Assembly (NCBI GenBank): GCA_008692225.1
Contig: VICG01000002.1
Location: forward strand, 2,826,001 to 2,890,000
From: Monilinia fructicola
Lineage: Eukaryota > Ascomycota > Leotiomycetes > Helotiales > Sclerotiniaceae
DNA length: 64,000 nucleotides
Direction of reading: 5' to 3'
Each line of letters begins with the position of its first letter. Position 1 is the stretch's first letter. Of this stretch, positions 1-13,595 are shown one piece after another. Under the pieces are notes generated by a model. The model saw only the letters and a list, made by a program, of their open reading frames with translations, did no database searches and was not told the DNA's origin. The position numbers and the translations under genes are program-made.

Positions 1-3000
1 AGTCATCGATCAAATAACTCCCAATAGTTGTGTTCGATCCCTTAGTCTGTAATTGGGAAAAGAGTGGGCAGCGACTGTTGACACTATAAAGTCTATGGGA
101 AGGTAATCGTGAGAGCAATATTGGTTGTAGTATTTGTTGGAGGTTGGGACACAGGTAGCTAGTTGGAATGCGCTAGTAACGTAAACTCAGAAAGCCATCT
201 TACTCTACCGGTAGAAATTTGCTGCATTTGTGGAAGAACAACGTTGATTGGCTATATGCAGAGTTTAGTGAGGGAGGGTCGTTATGGTCAGCTATCTCTG
301 TGCATCATTTCCGTTTAATTGCTTCTAATTTTTGATGTACTCCATGCAATCTAAGGTTCTGAGACATCTTGTTTCCATTAGAGATTTATTCATCATCTAG
401 AATTATATTATGAGGAAACAGGAAAGATTAAAGTATAACTCATGGCTTGGAAGAGGCTATAAGAGCTCTAGGGTTCTAGAAAATGCTTTCCACTCGGGAG
501 ATATAGCTGAATAGTGGTGAGCTGTGCGTAATTAATTGATACCACCGAACTGATTGATACCAATTGGTCTACGGTTCTCATCCTGTATTCCTAGTAGTGT
601 TTCTTAACATCTTCTATTTCTTGACTAAATACTCATATAAATCCGTTCTCGAGCCGTCTGGCCCGTCCAGTTTCCCTTCCTAGATTATTAACCACCACTA
701 CCTAATTTCAAAGAACAAGTATTTTGTCGACCATGATAAGATAACCAAGAATCAGTATCAAGAGCGAAGTGTGGAAGAAAATAGATTGGTCATATAATTT
801 TGACAATTTGTCTCTCCAGCCCTTCTATCTGAAAAAGCTTTGCCACCGGTGCAAAGTGAATCCTTCCGTATGTATTTTCCGAACATCGAGGGTCAGAGTT
901 TAGCACTTAAATCAGCACTAAAGCAGCATATCAGGTCATCTTCAAGAGCTATACTTCCTGAACTCGCGTCAATGCTGAATCGACAAACCTAAGGTTAGAG
1001 TTGTAGGAAAACGTTTCATCAGTCTTATTGGTTCTCAGAATATGTAGGTGTGTATCTAATTTCGTCTTCCCCATGAGCCAATATAAAAAGAGCAGCCCCC
1101 CCTATACACCTTCCATTAGATCCGCAGTGGCTAATTCCGTTAAGACATGCCATGATTCCACCATAAAATCTGATTGATAGGATTTGTTCCAAAAGCACAG
1201 CACTTCACTCGATCTCCCTTCTTCTGCAGCCCATTACCATGAAGGTTGATGTCGGGAAATGAATCATGTGACATTGAGTTGCTGTACGAATAATACGTCA
1301 TACCGTATTAGGCGTACTAGCTCCTCGAGGACGTCTATAAAGTCGTCCTCCATTCCATAGATTACATAGAGAAGAACAACGATGATATACTAACAAAAGG
1401 ATTAACTACTTACACTTTAATTGACCAAGTTTATACCAACAGTTGAACAATAGCCAGAAAGTCTTGTATGAAGTTCCAGCGGATCTCCAGTATATATAAA
1501 CATGTACCTGTACAGGCAAAGCTGCCAAAGCATCCTTTTTCCCAGCAGACAGCAAGATAATCATCCAAACCATTATCATCTCTCCCCCCTAAGTATAAGC
1601 GATGCCAGAGAATGTAGGTAATCTTTTTCATACTTGATCAAGCATCGCCTGAAAAAATTTCAATCATGTCGTCCCAGCGTTCTGCACGAAGATCCTGTTT
1701 TGTCAAAGGAGCTTTCCTTGGAAAGTGATGTTTTGAGAGCATTGTTTGTTTTCCCGATATGATACCATATACACATCACAACAATAAAATATCTGGTCTT
1801 TTGTAAGAGTGATCGAGCGAGATGATAGTATCTCTTCTTCGAATATTCAAGCACTTTCTTGCAATATTAATGAGTCCGCTAGATTCTCATCATTCTCAAA
1901 TCTACAAAGATACAAGGCAGAAGAATCCTCTCCAAACGTACGACACTGCAACTATCGTTTCTGCGCGAACGGCTACCAGGGAGGAAAGCACTGCAAATGA
2001 CTTTTAAGGTCGATAGAAATTTTAAGCCAACTTAAACCATAGCAAGAGTTCCATGTGGGAAGATCTCTCTTCCAAGTCTTTCTGAGGACTTTTAACTATG
2101 CAAAGAGAGCCAATCCAGACATATTGTATACCATTTCGCCTTGTCAATTCTATAGCACCACGAAACCCCAGAGGGAGTCTCTACATTAGCAACTTCATTT
2201 TCAATTCTGGAAGATTCTTAGTCGTGGTCTTGATAGGGGTTTTAGTTTCGTCCCACCTGTGGCTAAGTGTTGTATAGAGGCCACATGCCTTTTGCTAATC
2301 AGTAACATGAGAAAAGTCTTCCAAACGAATATTTGCCAAATTGACATCAATGGTGCGATTTGGTAGCTCTCTGTGTGAGTTGATATTCTTGTCAAGTTGA
2401 TCAAGAAAGTTATGATTCCAATTTTGATAAGCTGTGCGACATATTCCATGTTTAATCGAAGTACTGCCCGCCGACTAGGATTCTCTTCAGAACCTGCGGT
2501 CAGCAGGTGATAAATGAGTAACCACACCACAAAACTGGAAAGCAATAGGTCCGTCGGGAATGTTGAACTGACTAAAAATGATACCTCGTACCTCTCGAGA
2601 CGGCCACTATAACGTCTTTGGAAACATCATTGATTGAGACGACCCTGCAAAACAGAGAACGTGGCATACAAGCATCAGTACACAAACCAACAGAACTTAT
2701 AAAATGACCATCTACATATATGTTAATCTCATTTTGAGAATATGGAACGTTGAGAATATTGCCAAGTTGGATTGGAAATACGCCATTGTGAAGTTCTTTC
2801 GCATCTTTGTTTATGCTCTTAATGCGATTGTACCGATTAGACTGACTCTTACGCAATTTCAATTTCTTGCTCTGCATCGAATCTTGGCGTCAATGAGTTC
2901 TCGATAAGATCCCAGGACATATATAGCCTTTGGCGGACAGCAATACGTCAATATTGATACCTTGGCATCGTTTGCAGGGTTTCCCATCCTCCTAAAGGTA

Positions 3001-4040
3001 CATATCAACCTCCAGAAGACACTCTGCTTTGGATAGAGAGGAAGGTGGTAATCCAAAATATCGCGTTTCCCATTTCTTGCTACTTTCTTGAAGATACTTG
3101 CATGCGGGATAGAAGCTTTTCAGCCCATATGGCGTAGGCTACAATCTCTCACGATTCCGAAGTTCCTCTCGCTCTGTTGTCGCATTCGTAGTCATGACCA
3201 GATCCTCTACTTCAAGGTCCTTGAATATATGTACCAAAGCAGTTATACGAGACATCTCGTATATCCCGCACTGTAGTCTGATGGTAAGAAACTTAAAGAA
3301 GGCGGGAAGCTTCAGCGCTTATGCATATTGAAACCCTATACAAACTTCGGCAGATGCTCACGACCAATCAAACCCTGCACTTTACAGATTTGTATCGGTA
3401 CATAAATGATTGGCAGCCAATCTAACCTTGAATCTATCCAAAAGATATCTTGGCTCATCGAAAATCTTGTCAACGCCTCACTTAATTTAGAGAAATTGCA
3501 ATTCGGATGATGCTCACGTATCTCAGGGGACGAGAAGAATCCATCAAGACGGGCAATTCTAATCGTACTTCGAGTCGAGTACACGGCCTCAGAATCTGAA
3601 TTAACAAATATCACGAATATGAGAGGTAAGAGAAGCTTGGATTAGGAAAAAGCGGTAAAATTGGCGAAGAATCTGGAGTTTTGATTTTGAAGTTTGGGAA
3701 GAAAGATCGCCTCTGCTCCTGCTCCAACTCTCAACATAGCGACACGTGAAATACACGTGAATCCCAGTTTACAACATGATCACCTCTTTAATAGCGCATC
3801 TGAACTGTATCCAAGAACGTTTATCTGCCGTCAGGTTCGCATTATATTTTGTGTACCAGACTATATGTACTGTAATCACCCAATCTATACATTAAAAATT
3901 TGTACCTTGCGTTCCTCCCATCATGAATATCATACCGAATACCTTATACTCCAAAGCCAGCTACAAAGAACGTCCTGTTTCCATATACCTCCAATTTTCC
4001 ATCCCAATATTAGACCATAACATCATGACCATTCCGTTCA
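1..4040. other. gene-poor stretch with no supported gene
   Basis: Stops are frequent in all six frames and I recognise no complete gene. The only coding-like pieces lie on the minus strand between about 2200 and 3614 and are listed separately. The rest is ordinary mixed-composition DNA without clear tandem repeats, and I see no transposon termini. Confidence 0.6.
2572..3614 (-). pseudogene. possible decayed coding remnant
   Basis: Two or three minus-strand fragments look protein-like but do not join into one frame. One lies at 3336-3600 and begins just after an intron-like acceptor (ttaattcag). One lies at about 2860-3056. One lies at 2572-2877. The style (charged helices with aromatic patches) resembles fungal F-box/2EXR-type accessory proteins, but no defining motif is visible, so I give no function. 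It may equally be chance open frames in a gene-poor region. Confidence 0.22.
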
Positions 4041-6897
4041 TTACCAACTAAAAGTCATCATCTCCGGGTTCAACGCCACGGGTAACAGCAAATGACTAGC
4101 ACACATAAGCGCCAATGGGAAAATGGCAATAAACTCAACGATGTTCCAACTCCATGGTAGGAAAGGTGCTTCTGCCATGATTATCATCCCAATTATGCCA
4201 GTAATGCACATGATGTACGTATATTTGAAGGTTCTGAGAATCTTCGGTACTTCCAAGAAGAAATTGGAGAATTCAACTTCCTTGGAGGTGGCACCCCATG
4301 TCATATCTATTTCGAACATATGACAGAGAAGTGCTTGGGACAAGTGGAGGGAGACGCCACCGAAGAATATCATGAACATGAGGGCCCATTTGATGTTTTC
4401 GGTGACTGGGAAACGACGAGGTTAGTTTGGATGATCTAGGATATATATGCGATATTTTGGGACGAGAACGAACAGGAAAAAATACGGGGAGACTTACTAG
4501 CAGGAAGAAAAGACTTTTCACCAGAACGATGACGTTGTACGGCAAGACCCAGATTACCGGCTCCAGCAAAAACGACCGAAATCGCGATCCAGTTCTGCCA
4601 TGCATTAACATATGCACGATCGAGGTATCCGTTCCAGAGGCCGACGAATATATAGTTTCCAAGACAGATTAACCAAGCACTACCCAATGCGTAGTATGTA
4701 CCAATATACGCAATGATATGAACCTTCGAACCAATGTCAATGTTTGAGCACATGAATTTGCGGAAGAGAGGTGTAAATGGTGACTTCCAGAGCCAAGTTC
4801 TGAGGGGATTGAACATAAGTTCGTTACATCCATAAGCTGTTTCGTGGTTAGCAGGAGCTTTTATCATCGTAAAGCATGGTTTGACTTACTATATTTTTGC
4901 CAGCGAGTTAATTCATCGTAAACAGTGAGAGATACACCTTCTTTGAATCCATCCCCGGCCCAAGCAGCCATACGGATGGTATAGTGCTTGAGCTGCAATC
5001 GGAGAGCCATATCAAAGTCTTCCGAGACACAAGACTCGGACCAGAATCGCTCATGTCCATCTTCGTCCTCAAAAGCAATTTCTTGAAGAGCAGACCATCG
5101 AAGAATTGCATTGTGACCCACGAAGGCTGCTACACCACCATTGGCAACACCGTAGCGAATAGCGGAGTAGATGAGATTCGTGAAGAAGGTAATACCATTC
5201 TCGAAGAAGTTGTACGATACTTGCATGACAGCAGAAGAGAACTGAATAATGCCTACCTCTGGAGATTGTTCCATTTCGCTAGCAGCATCAAGCAAGCAGT
5301 CTTCGGGGACTTGAGTATCGGAATCAATGATGAGAATGTAATCACCGATTCTGATGTTTCCTTCGGCCCATGCTTCGGGGTTTTCGTCAAGAACATCCGC
5401 TAGACAAGATTCGAAAGCAGCAACCTCATCAACTTGAGTCCAAGTAGCGGGTCTCTGTATATCCTGGAGTTTTTCTTCAATGGCGTTGGATAAGGCGAGT
5501 CCATAGTTCATGTTTGAAGCTTTCTTGAACTTCCCTTTGCGTTCATAACCATTTTGACCATTAGGAGGACGGGCAGTCCAGCCAATGCCATGATCAGCAT
5601 AAAAGTCAATTCTTTGTTGTCGAGTTGCCTCGTCGAGAAGTTGGAGACCGTCATCATTAATAAAGATGTTTGCGGAACCTCCTTGTAGCTCGTATGTGGA
5701 AATGGCTTTCTTGATTGAGAAGATTGTGGGGGCAATAACAGCAGATAATCCCTCCTTGTATACAGGACACTGGATAGTGACATGAGGAAGTGTCGCGGTC
5801 AGAAGACGAGGTGGTGGTTTTGCAGAAAAGAACTTGCTATTCTTGGACAGTTGCTGGATTGGACCGAAAAGTTGCATAAGAACGCCAATCACAACGTTGG
5901 TGAAGAACTATCCGACGTTAGTAGCTGCTGTAGAGGCGGTCACTGATATCGTGTATAACATACCAATGTGAAGAAGCAGTAAATTGGAGTCATGATGATG
6001 TAGGCAAAAGATACCCAATGATGCAAGACAACACCCTCAAATGCAAGCTCAGCGTATCCCAGCCCCATAAGACAAACCAGAAGACAAATTGAGCACGCGA
6101 CCATGAATGAGCTGAGGAACATGACTGGTCTTTCTTCGACAACACGCTGCCCTGACTCTTCATCAACTTCGTTAACCTGAGCGCGAGGTAGCGACTCGTT
6201 CTTCTCATGTTCAGTTGTACTCCAGATGGTCTGTAGTAGACCGTCCTCAATTGCTTTCGCTCTATCAAAAAGGAGTGTCGGGTCATCTTCCCAAACGACG
6301 AGGAGACCTTCTCTAGCTATGAAAGCAGCATAGTGACCTCTGCGAGCACGAGGAAGGTCCTCGAGTGTCGGTAGAATTTGAATCCGAAGACCGTTTGTAA
6401 GAGGAACGTCAAGAGCGTCAGGCGATCTTGTGAGGAACGGCTGAACAACGGTAGAGTTGATGGTCATAGCAGCCTATACCCCACATTAGCATCATCTTTT
6501 CAGGCTAATGTTAAGGTCAAAGAGTGGTACTTACCGAAACATTCATGATCTTCATCGATTTACCAAAGGTGGAGCTAGCTAAAGCCGGAGGACGACAAAG
6601 ATATTCTGTCCTATCTTTGCGTACCATTACACCCTCATGCTGTCCTGAATTATCCATAATCCACATCAGACCTCTTTGTTTCTGCCAGAGATAATTCAGA
6701 ATAACTTGATGTCTGATATCATCTAAACGATTGTTGCCATGCACGCTTTGCCTACTCGAGGCAGTAGGTGATGGTTCCGAGTAGCCATGTCGAGGTGAAT
6801 CATTGTCAACGACAGTATTTGGGCCAGCTGGAGCTTTCTCTTTGCTTGATTCAGACTTATCAGGCTTTGAAATCTTGAAATAGCTAAGAACACCCAT
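4041..6897 (-). CDS. fungal type 2 glycosyltransferase (GT2-like polysaccharide synthase)
   Basis: Five exons read on the minus strand: 6535-6897, 5964-6473, 4890-5907, 4498-4836 and 4041-4405. All introns are GT...AG (gtaagt/gtatgt donors), giving 864 residues. A hydrophilic Ser/Pro-rich N-terminus is followed by about two membrane segments (around residues 240-290). The processive GT-A catalytic domain has NDD at about 375-377, DSD at about 486-488, an ED pair at about 587-588 and an RW that takes the place of Q..RW at about 626-627. Several more membrane segments follow at the C-terminus. This matches the filamentous-fungal GT2 family related to chitin/hyaluronan synthases. In Zymoseptoria tritici and Fusarium graminearum that family is needed for hyphal growth on solid surfaces and for virulence. 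The polymer made is not established. No lesion was seen; the start is the first ATG of the long first exon. Confidence 0.9.
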
Positions 6898-9728
6898 ACT
6901 TAAAAGAGCGTCAAGTAAGATAGCTCAAGTAACGAAAGTAGTTTGTACGATGATGAATGAAGAGAGACGGATAGACACATGAACGAAGATAGACACATAA
7001 TATAGATGTTCACGAGAAGGCGACACCGACAGCCTACCATTTTCGTATGCCAGCTCAGAATAAACACAGAGCCACCCCCCAGGCGAAACGGGAAGGTCTC
7101 ATGGGGTCATTGAAGCAGCATCTACAGAAGAGCGTCTAGAATCGAGCGAAAAGATGTCAAAAGCACGAACGTGGATTGTGACCCTGGTCCAATCGATATT
7201 CTAAAGAATGTACTTTCACACTTGTGAGCACCATCCGCCGAACACCGAGTATCCATGAGGATATTTCTCAAAATCTCCACTTTGATTCCAAGAATACAGT
7301 ACAAACAGACTCCACAGAGAGATGCATAAAAGACCGGGCCGGTCGATGCCCGAAAGAATATAGAGGTTTTGAGCTGAGGTTGTTCGAAATTATCCTTGAG
7401 TAGATCTACCGCTTGGTCATGATCTAGCTCGGATTAGATAGGGGCACATGCCAAGTCAAAACACCGATAGGAAGACATAAGCTCATATCTCTTAACTCCT
7501 AGCTCCTAGCTCCTAGCCATCGCTTCTGTTGGGACTCAAGAAAAATAGGCCATGCTGGCCTATAGAGTCGTCGTACAAAAAGTGAGGAGAATGTCGCCTG
7601 CATGGAAATATTGAAGTTGCACTTTGACAACAAGGGTAGGCATGATCATTCAGGGTTGCTTATCAAGTTGCACAAGCTCCATCACGGAAACCCACTTTCT
7701 CGCCATGCATGATGCATACTGCATACTGCAACATAATACATACTGTATCATCGTATTTTGACAGGCTAACGGTATTTCAATAGTTGATAAGCACGTATAC
7801 TGGTAGAGTCGATATTGACGCGTTTCGCCTGTGTGTTTGTTTGTCGTTTAATTTATGGTTTGGGGTTGAGGCTATCTTCAATGGCACCACTTTATCCAAG
7901 ATTAGGTTTTTCATCCGTTCGACACCGGGAATTGTCCCACGTTAGGAAATGATAAGCTCAAAATAGACCCATTGAAAATCAAATCTGGAAATCAATCATC
8001 AACCATCACGAAAAAGGGAACAACAATGGAGAAGAATGTCCATCAAACGTGGCAGCCATACCATCTAATTGGGTTGCGCCATCACAGATACAGATCCCGC
8101 TCTCCCCCTGGGTAAGAATTAATTAGTTACGTGTCTAATCGTACTGTATAGTCAGCCCAAAATAATTAACTTTTATTCTGAGGGAAAAAGTACTATTAGT
8201 GTATTGTTGTTTGTTGATTACGGATTCAAGTCTACCTACTGTAACAAGCAGATCATTCGGCAGTGTTAAAACTTAAAAGCAATATCAAAAGCTAAACTGA
8301 TACAAAATAGGGGATCCATCCAATCGGATTCTTACTAACCTTTACCCTACCCCCTACTCGTATTGAATACCCTATTCCAACAACCCCGACTTTGTACAGT
8401 AGCATCCCTAAATAACCGAGCTGGTCGAGTTCAAACTTTATCTTGTCCTGTCATATTCGCTTCTATCCGTTCAGAAAAATGGACCTCTAACTGAACCCAG
8501 GAAGAAGGCTGAATCTGGATACAGCACCGTTCCAAAGCTCAGCTGGACATGAGTCGGATTCTTCGATGCTGTACCTAAGTGACTAGGTTGACTTAGATTT
8601 AGTGAAAGTCCCAGCCAATCATAATATCAACTTTTCATGATCTTCATAACACGGGATGTGGTGTTATGATGTGGTGATGTACGACCAGGGCTTAACAACA
8701 ATTCATATAGAACTAGAGCCCCTGCTAAGAAGGAAGGTTGTTCTTACATGCGCAGAGATACATTTCCAGACCTCCGCCCTCGTAAAGAAGAGGAATTGCG
8801 AATTTGTAATGGTGAAGTTTTGAGGCATGCAATCTAGACGTGGTATAGTAGTACTTATGCATGATCTTGATAAGAACGAATTCTCATCTTGGGTGTTTGT
8901 TCGTTGATATGAAGATGACCCTACTTGAACGAGGTCCCAACAATTTCTAAGCGATCTATTGACATGTGAAAATGGCATTGAGGTGGCCCACGACATACAT
9001 CACGACTGTCAAATCTATGATGACGAGATAAGAACATACGATGTTATTCTGTTGTGTGACACCGGCCATATAAGTTGTGATACCTGAGCGATGCAAATTA
9101 GATGTAAGCTTTCGAAAGGGGGTTATTGTTGGTAGGCATTTGGGTTAGTAGGCTAGAAAACTCCAGACGGAGGGCTTTCCGGAAGTTAATCTGCAATGTT
9201 CCTGTGGCTTCCTTGTGATATAACAGATTCCAGTGGTCGGGAAAGCAAGTAATTTCGAATGCCGTCTTTCCAACCGAGTTTGATGTGGCACTCTCCGAGA
9301 CATTGGCTTCATTAGAGTCGCAATACATGATGATGTTGCCATCAATATCATGAATGCAATATGTTTTATAGTACTATACATTCGATATACAGTGCAATCT
9401 TATGAAAGCATGGTTCGGATATCCCTATTCTATATTGAATACTACTCCAAGGCAACAATAAGAAATCCTTGGCAAGAAACGTGCGCATATGTTCCGATGC
9501 AGGTTGACAGCCTAGTGGAGCTTTGATTGCTGTGATGCACTACGAATCAGAATCGTATAATTCATATCTTGACATAAAACGTTCTTGGTATGCTGATCTG
9601 ATCTAATAATAAGCATGTTTTCATTAAGCATATTGTATCCAAAGAAATCCTCCGAGGTCCATTACTATGTGCCTATCCTAACTACGCCCATCATTACTTA
9701 TGTCTGTCCTATACCTGTTAAGCCAAAT
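6898..9728. other. intergenic region, GT2 upstream side
   Basis: This is the presumed promoter and 5' leader of the GT2 gene (near 6900-7100) followed by about 2.6 kb without a supported gene. A short triplicated ctcctag motif lies near 7498-7518. Two minus-strand open stretches (8703-8996 and 9098-9355) read partly protein-like, but I could not connect them or recognise a family. Confidence 0.5.
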
Positions 9729-11140
9729 TTAATCGCACTGTTGCCACATCTGCACTTGGTCCACAATCATTTGCCCATCTTTCTCCCATGTAGGAAGCCA
9801 CTGGTTTTGTGCTTTCCAGAAATCGAGCTTTGCAGATGCACTTCCATCAACCCATGGCTTTGCATCTGCACCATCCAGGAACCAGCCATTCTGCCCCCCA
9901 ACAGCTACGTTCAAGATAAGATAAAATTCTTGATCGAATGGGGTATTGTCTCGGCCCGTTTGTGACCATGGATCAACAATCGCTGTCCCGTTCGCATCAC
10001 TCAAGGGAAAATTTCCTTGCTGCCACAATGGCTTATTAAACGGCCAGTACATGACTTGGCGCAGCGTGTTATCGACATATGCAAAGATATACTTCTCGCT
10101 CCACTCCAAACCGTAGAGGTGGAAGTTATCACCAAATTGGGAATGTAAGGCAGCTCTAATGTTGGTGGTCTTTTTGTATGCATCGTTTGCTGCATCCGGA
10201 CCCCAGTGCAGAGAGCTGGATACGAAATTGTTGCCACCAAGACTGTAGGAATAGTTGTTACCGCGAGATTCTATAATGTCAATTTCACCACTTCGTGGCC
10301 ACACTCCATAAGTATTCTCGACTGGGAGCATCCAGATAGCTGGCCAGAGCCAATCTCCTTTCGGAAGCTTGGCTTTGACCTCCACTTTCCCATACTTGAT
10401 GGAAGCACCAAGCTTGGTATTGATGCGAGCAGATTTGACTGGTTGCACGATAGTCCCATTGGTTGTATTTGTAGAAGTAACACAGTTGAGCCATATATCG
10501 GAAGTGGTTGTGCAAGTTCCGTCAGCTGTGAGATTGATGATATTGTTGGTGGTAATCAGCTTTGGGTCTTGAATCGTAGGTTTAATGTACAACTGCCCGT
10601 CCTGAATAAAGAGATTTTCAGCATCTGTTGTAGTCAACTCGAATTGGCCATTTCTGTGTCGATTGTTAGAATTTGAAAGTATTTGTTCGTAGGAAAAACT
10701 TACCCGTAACCTCCAGCTTGAACCTCTGTTGTCCAAACTTTGGGATCCAAAGTACCCGAAGAAAAATCTTCTGATAGAACTGGGCAGTATTTGTGGTGTG
10801 TGATACTAGCGACTTTCAAGTAGATGATGAGAGCAGTTAGAACCAGCCCAAGGAGAAAGCCTCCGAGAGGGAAAATCCATAATAGGGCCTCCTTCCTTGC
10901 TTTCTTGGTGACAGGAAGCGGTACGGCATCTGCTTTGCGAACGCGACGAGATCGAAAGTATCCTGTCCCAGGTACTTCGGCATACTGGAACCCAGATCGA
11001 GCCCCAATTGTTGAGGCAGGTCTTGAGTATGGGGGTGTCGCAAATGGGTTGGAAGTACTAACAGGAGTTTGTGCACGACTGTTTTCCTCAGATTGAGGTG
11101 TACTCTTCGAAGGGTTGACGTAAGAAACAGCTCTCTGCAT
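9729..11140 (-). CDS. membrane-anchored GH16 family beta-glucan-active protein
   Basis: Two exons (10704-11140 and 9729-10653) with a gtaagt donor encode 453 residues. The N-terminal ~75 residues are Ser/Thr/Pro-rich and cytosolic. One hydrophobic segment at about residues 86-108 then makes it a type II membrane protein. The rest is a GH16 beta-jelly-roll domain. The family's catalytic E-x-D-x-x-E is intact at about Glu269, Asp271 and Glu274, within a GEIDIIES-type motif. The Trp-rich stretch before it (WLWPAIWM) is typical of beta-1,3-glucan-active GH16 and insect glucan-recognition-like members. Likely role: hydrolysis or transglycosylation of cell-wall beta-glucan at the plasma membrane or secretory pathway; the exact substrate is inferred. 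I chose the ATG at 11140 because the upstream extension lacks a better context. Confidence 0.88.
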
Positions 11141-12317
11141 TTTTGCTGTAGTAGAGAGAAAGATTGATTCTAAAATGAAGACTTGTACAATCAAAACTTC
11201 GACAGAACTCGAGGAGAATTCACATTATAGCCCAAGACTTTAAGCGATCATCACAGGCTCTTTCCTGATAAGACAGAATATCCTGCAAGCTTTTTCAAAG
11301 TACCCGTATCCGATGTGTAATGGTTGTGAAGCAGTGTTTAGACCCGCAATGTACATGGGGCCCCTGTTTCGACGCTAAGACTTTGTCGAATCGGAGATCC
11401 CTTAGTCTAAATATTTAGCCCTGTCTACATATAGTACAACTATTGACAGACTAGATTAGCAAGAATATCCAGCATTTCCAGCCTTAACTTGAACACGCAT
11501 CCTAAGATGTGAAATGTTCTGGCCACGGCCTCATAGCCGTTATCTACGGATGTTACATTGTCTGAAAAACACCGCGATGAAAAAACCTGGCTGCCAAAAT
11601 GGACCCCATTTTGCATTTTTGTAGTAACATCGAGGCATAGTAAAGGGGATTCGGGTGATGCCCTCGTTGTTCAGTTTTTTCTGCTTCTTTTCGACCATTT
11701 TAGTGAAGAATATTGAGCCACATGTGACGACGTAAAATTTGACTCGGGTGTTTCCGTTGCACACTAATAGAATGAGCATCTGCCTACGACGATTTCTCAA
11801 AAAAAAAAGGTCTCATGGGTGCACGGCCAGGTTTCCACGTAGGTAGGCTTCGCCGTGTCAGACATACGTTTTCAGGTCTTTGTAAATTATGTGGCGTCAA
11901 GATTATTACCGTTTCATTCAAGAAAACAAAGTCAATAATCTGAGTTGGTCTGAATGTGGCCTGGAAAAGTGCCGTCATCTCTTGACTTATGGGAATAGTA
12001 TCATTTTTAGCCAAAGTTATCTCCAGGCTTCCATTTTAGGAGTCTTGGGCTTCTGAAGGGTAGCAACGATACTCAGTTGAGAAGAAATTTGAGGTTGAAT
12101 GATGAGAATACCATCACATTATGGAGGACTGAATGCTCAGGTACCTTTGTGGAAGTAATAGATGAAGTTGGATATACTCAGCTGAGAAATGAGTGTCTGG
12201 AGAAAGATGTGAAAACAGTCTTGTAGAAAATTATAAAATAACTCGCATCTGCGCATTTCCGTCTTTCGCAAAGCCAGAACAAATCTATACACTTCAAAAT
12301 CTTCACTTTCTACGAAA
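11141..12317. other. intergenic region between divergent GH16 and secreted-protein genes
   Basis: These ~1.2 kb separate the start of the GH16 gene (leftward) from the start of a secreted-protein gene (rightward), so they should hold both promoters. Only short open stretches are present and nothing was recognised. Confidence 0.55.
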
Positions 12318-13595
12318 ATGAAACCAGTAGTCTCTTTGTCCGCTTTTTTGGCTGTAGCCACGGCGACTCCATTCCTTAATCCTCGAAGTCTCGATATTTC
12401 AGCATATAAGACTGTCCCCACAGCCCCAGTTCGAGGAGCTCCAGCTGGAAATACCGCGACAGCGAGACTCAAATACAATCCGACCTCCGTAGTAAGCGCT
12501 GCCATTGCTGCCGCTACCTCTTCTCCTGCCATCGTCAATCGTAGAAGCAAGCGTAGCACTTGCCCGAGTACTTGCGCTGTTTTGTCTGCTGGGAATGGAC
12601 CTAGTGTCAACAATCCAGATACTGTAGCAGCTTTCGAAGCAGACGAGAAACTGGCCAATGCAGCACTGGAAGCTGTAACTCCTACAGACTACGTTCTTGT
12701 TGATGGTTTTCAGAATATTGATTCTGCTGCTCAATCAGCGACATACTTGACTTATATCTCGGATTCCGTTACTTCTTACGATCCCGCTATTTGTGCCAAT
12801 GCATGCAATGCAATACAAGGCTGCATTGCTTTCAATATCTGTACGTCCAAATAATTACTCATAACTTCTGCGCAAAGAGTGACGATTTTAGTTTTTGAGA
12901 GGGATCCAACCGTCGCTCCAGATACAGAAGATTGCCCAAATCCTCCATCTCAAACACTTATAAAATGTTCGCTTTTTGGTGGCTTACTCGACGCTTCATT
13001 GGCTACGAATAGTGGCCAATGGCAAGCAGATTTCCAGGTTGTGATTTCTGGCTCGAACGCGTATAATGCGGTCGCACCCCCATCAATTCCGGGATTCAGA
13101 GGAGTACAAAGCTTTGGAGCTGCTACCATTGATGCCCCTGCAAACACGACAACATATAGTAGGTACAAAGAAATTGTGGCACATTTGAAGTCTGACGGAA
13201 AATCTACTAATCAATAAATAGTGGGAGTTGAAGCTTTCCCTCAGACTCAGCCCTATGACCCAACTGTATGCGCGGCAGCTTGCAGTTCAAAGAGCAACCC
13301 TAATTGCGCGTTCTTCGTGTCCTTTATCTTGTACGAGAATGGCCACAACGGAGTGTTGTAAGCCTTTGTTCTATATTCTTTTTTCTTTTCGCTTATGATT
13401 CAGGCGCACTTCACTTTACTTCAAGCCCCTTCCCTGATATGCAATTACTGACTCGCCTATAGTACTTGCACATATTTCACCGTTGCTTACGGATCCGACA
13501 GAGCAATTGAAACTGGGCAATATGATGATCAAGGAAACCACTACACAATCGGTCACAGCTTTGGTTTCACCGTCGATGGTTACAAAGCCAAGTAG
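12318..13595 (+). CDS. secreted fungal protein of unknown function
   Basis: Four exons (12318-12840, 12892-13158, 13222-13357, 13463-13595) join in frame to 352 residues. A signal peptide covers about residues 1-17 (MKPVVSLSAFLAVATATP). A Ser/Ala/Thr-rich part with a dibasic RRSKR site near residue 75 follows, then a conserved-looking C-terminal domain. That domain has paired CxxxC-type cysteines (DPAICANACN..., DPTVCAAACS...), an FFERDP motif directly after intron 1, and a TLIKCSLFGG..NSGQWQADF segment. I have seen this layout in many uncharacterised secreted ascomycete proteins; no enzymatic residues are recognisable. It may be processed after the dibasic site. Function unknown; a cell-surface or extracellular role is inferred from the signal peptide. 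Confidence 0.82.

Noticed and set aside
8703..9381. Minus-strand open stretches that look partly like a protein
   Set aside because: They do not join by plausible splicing and show no recognisable motif.
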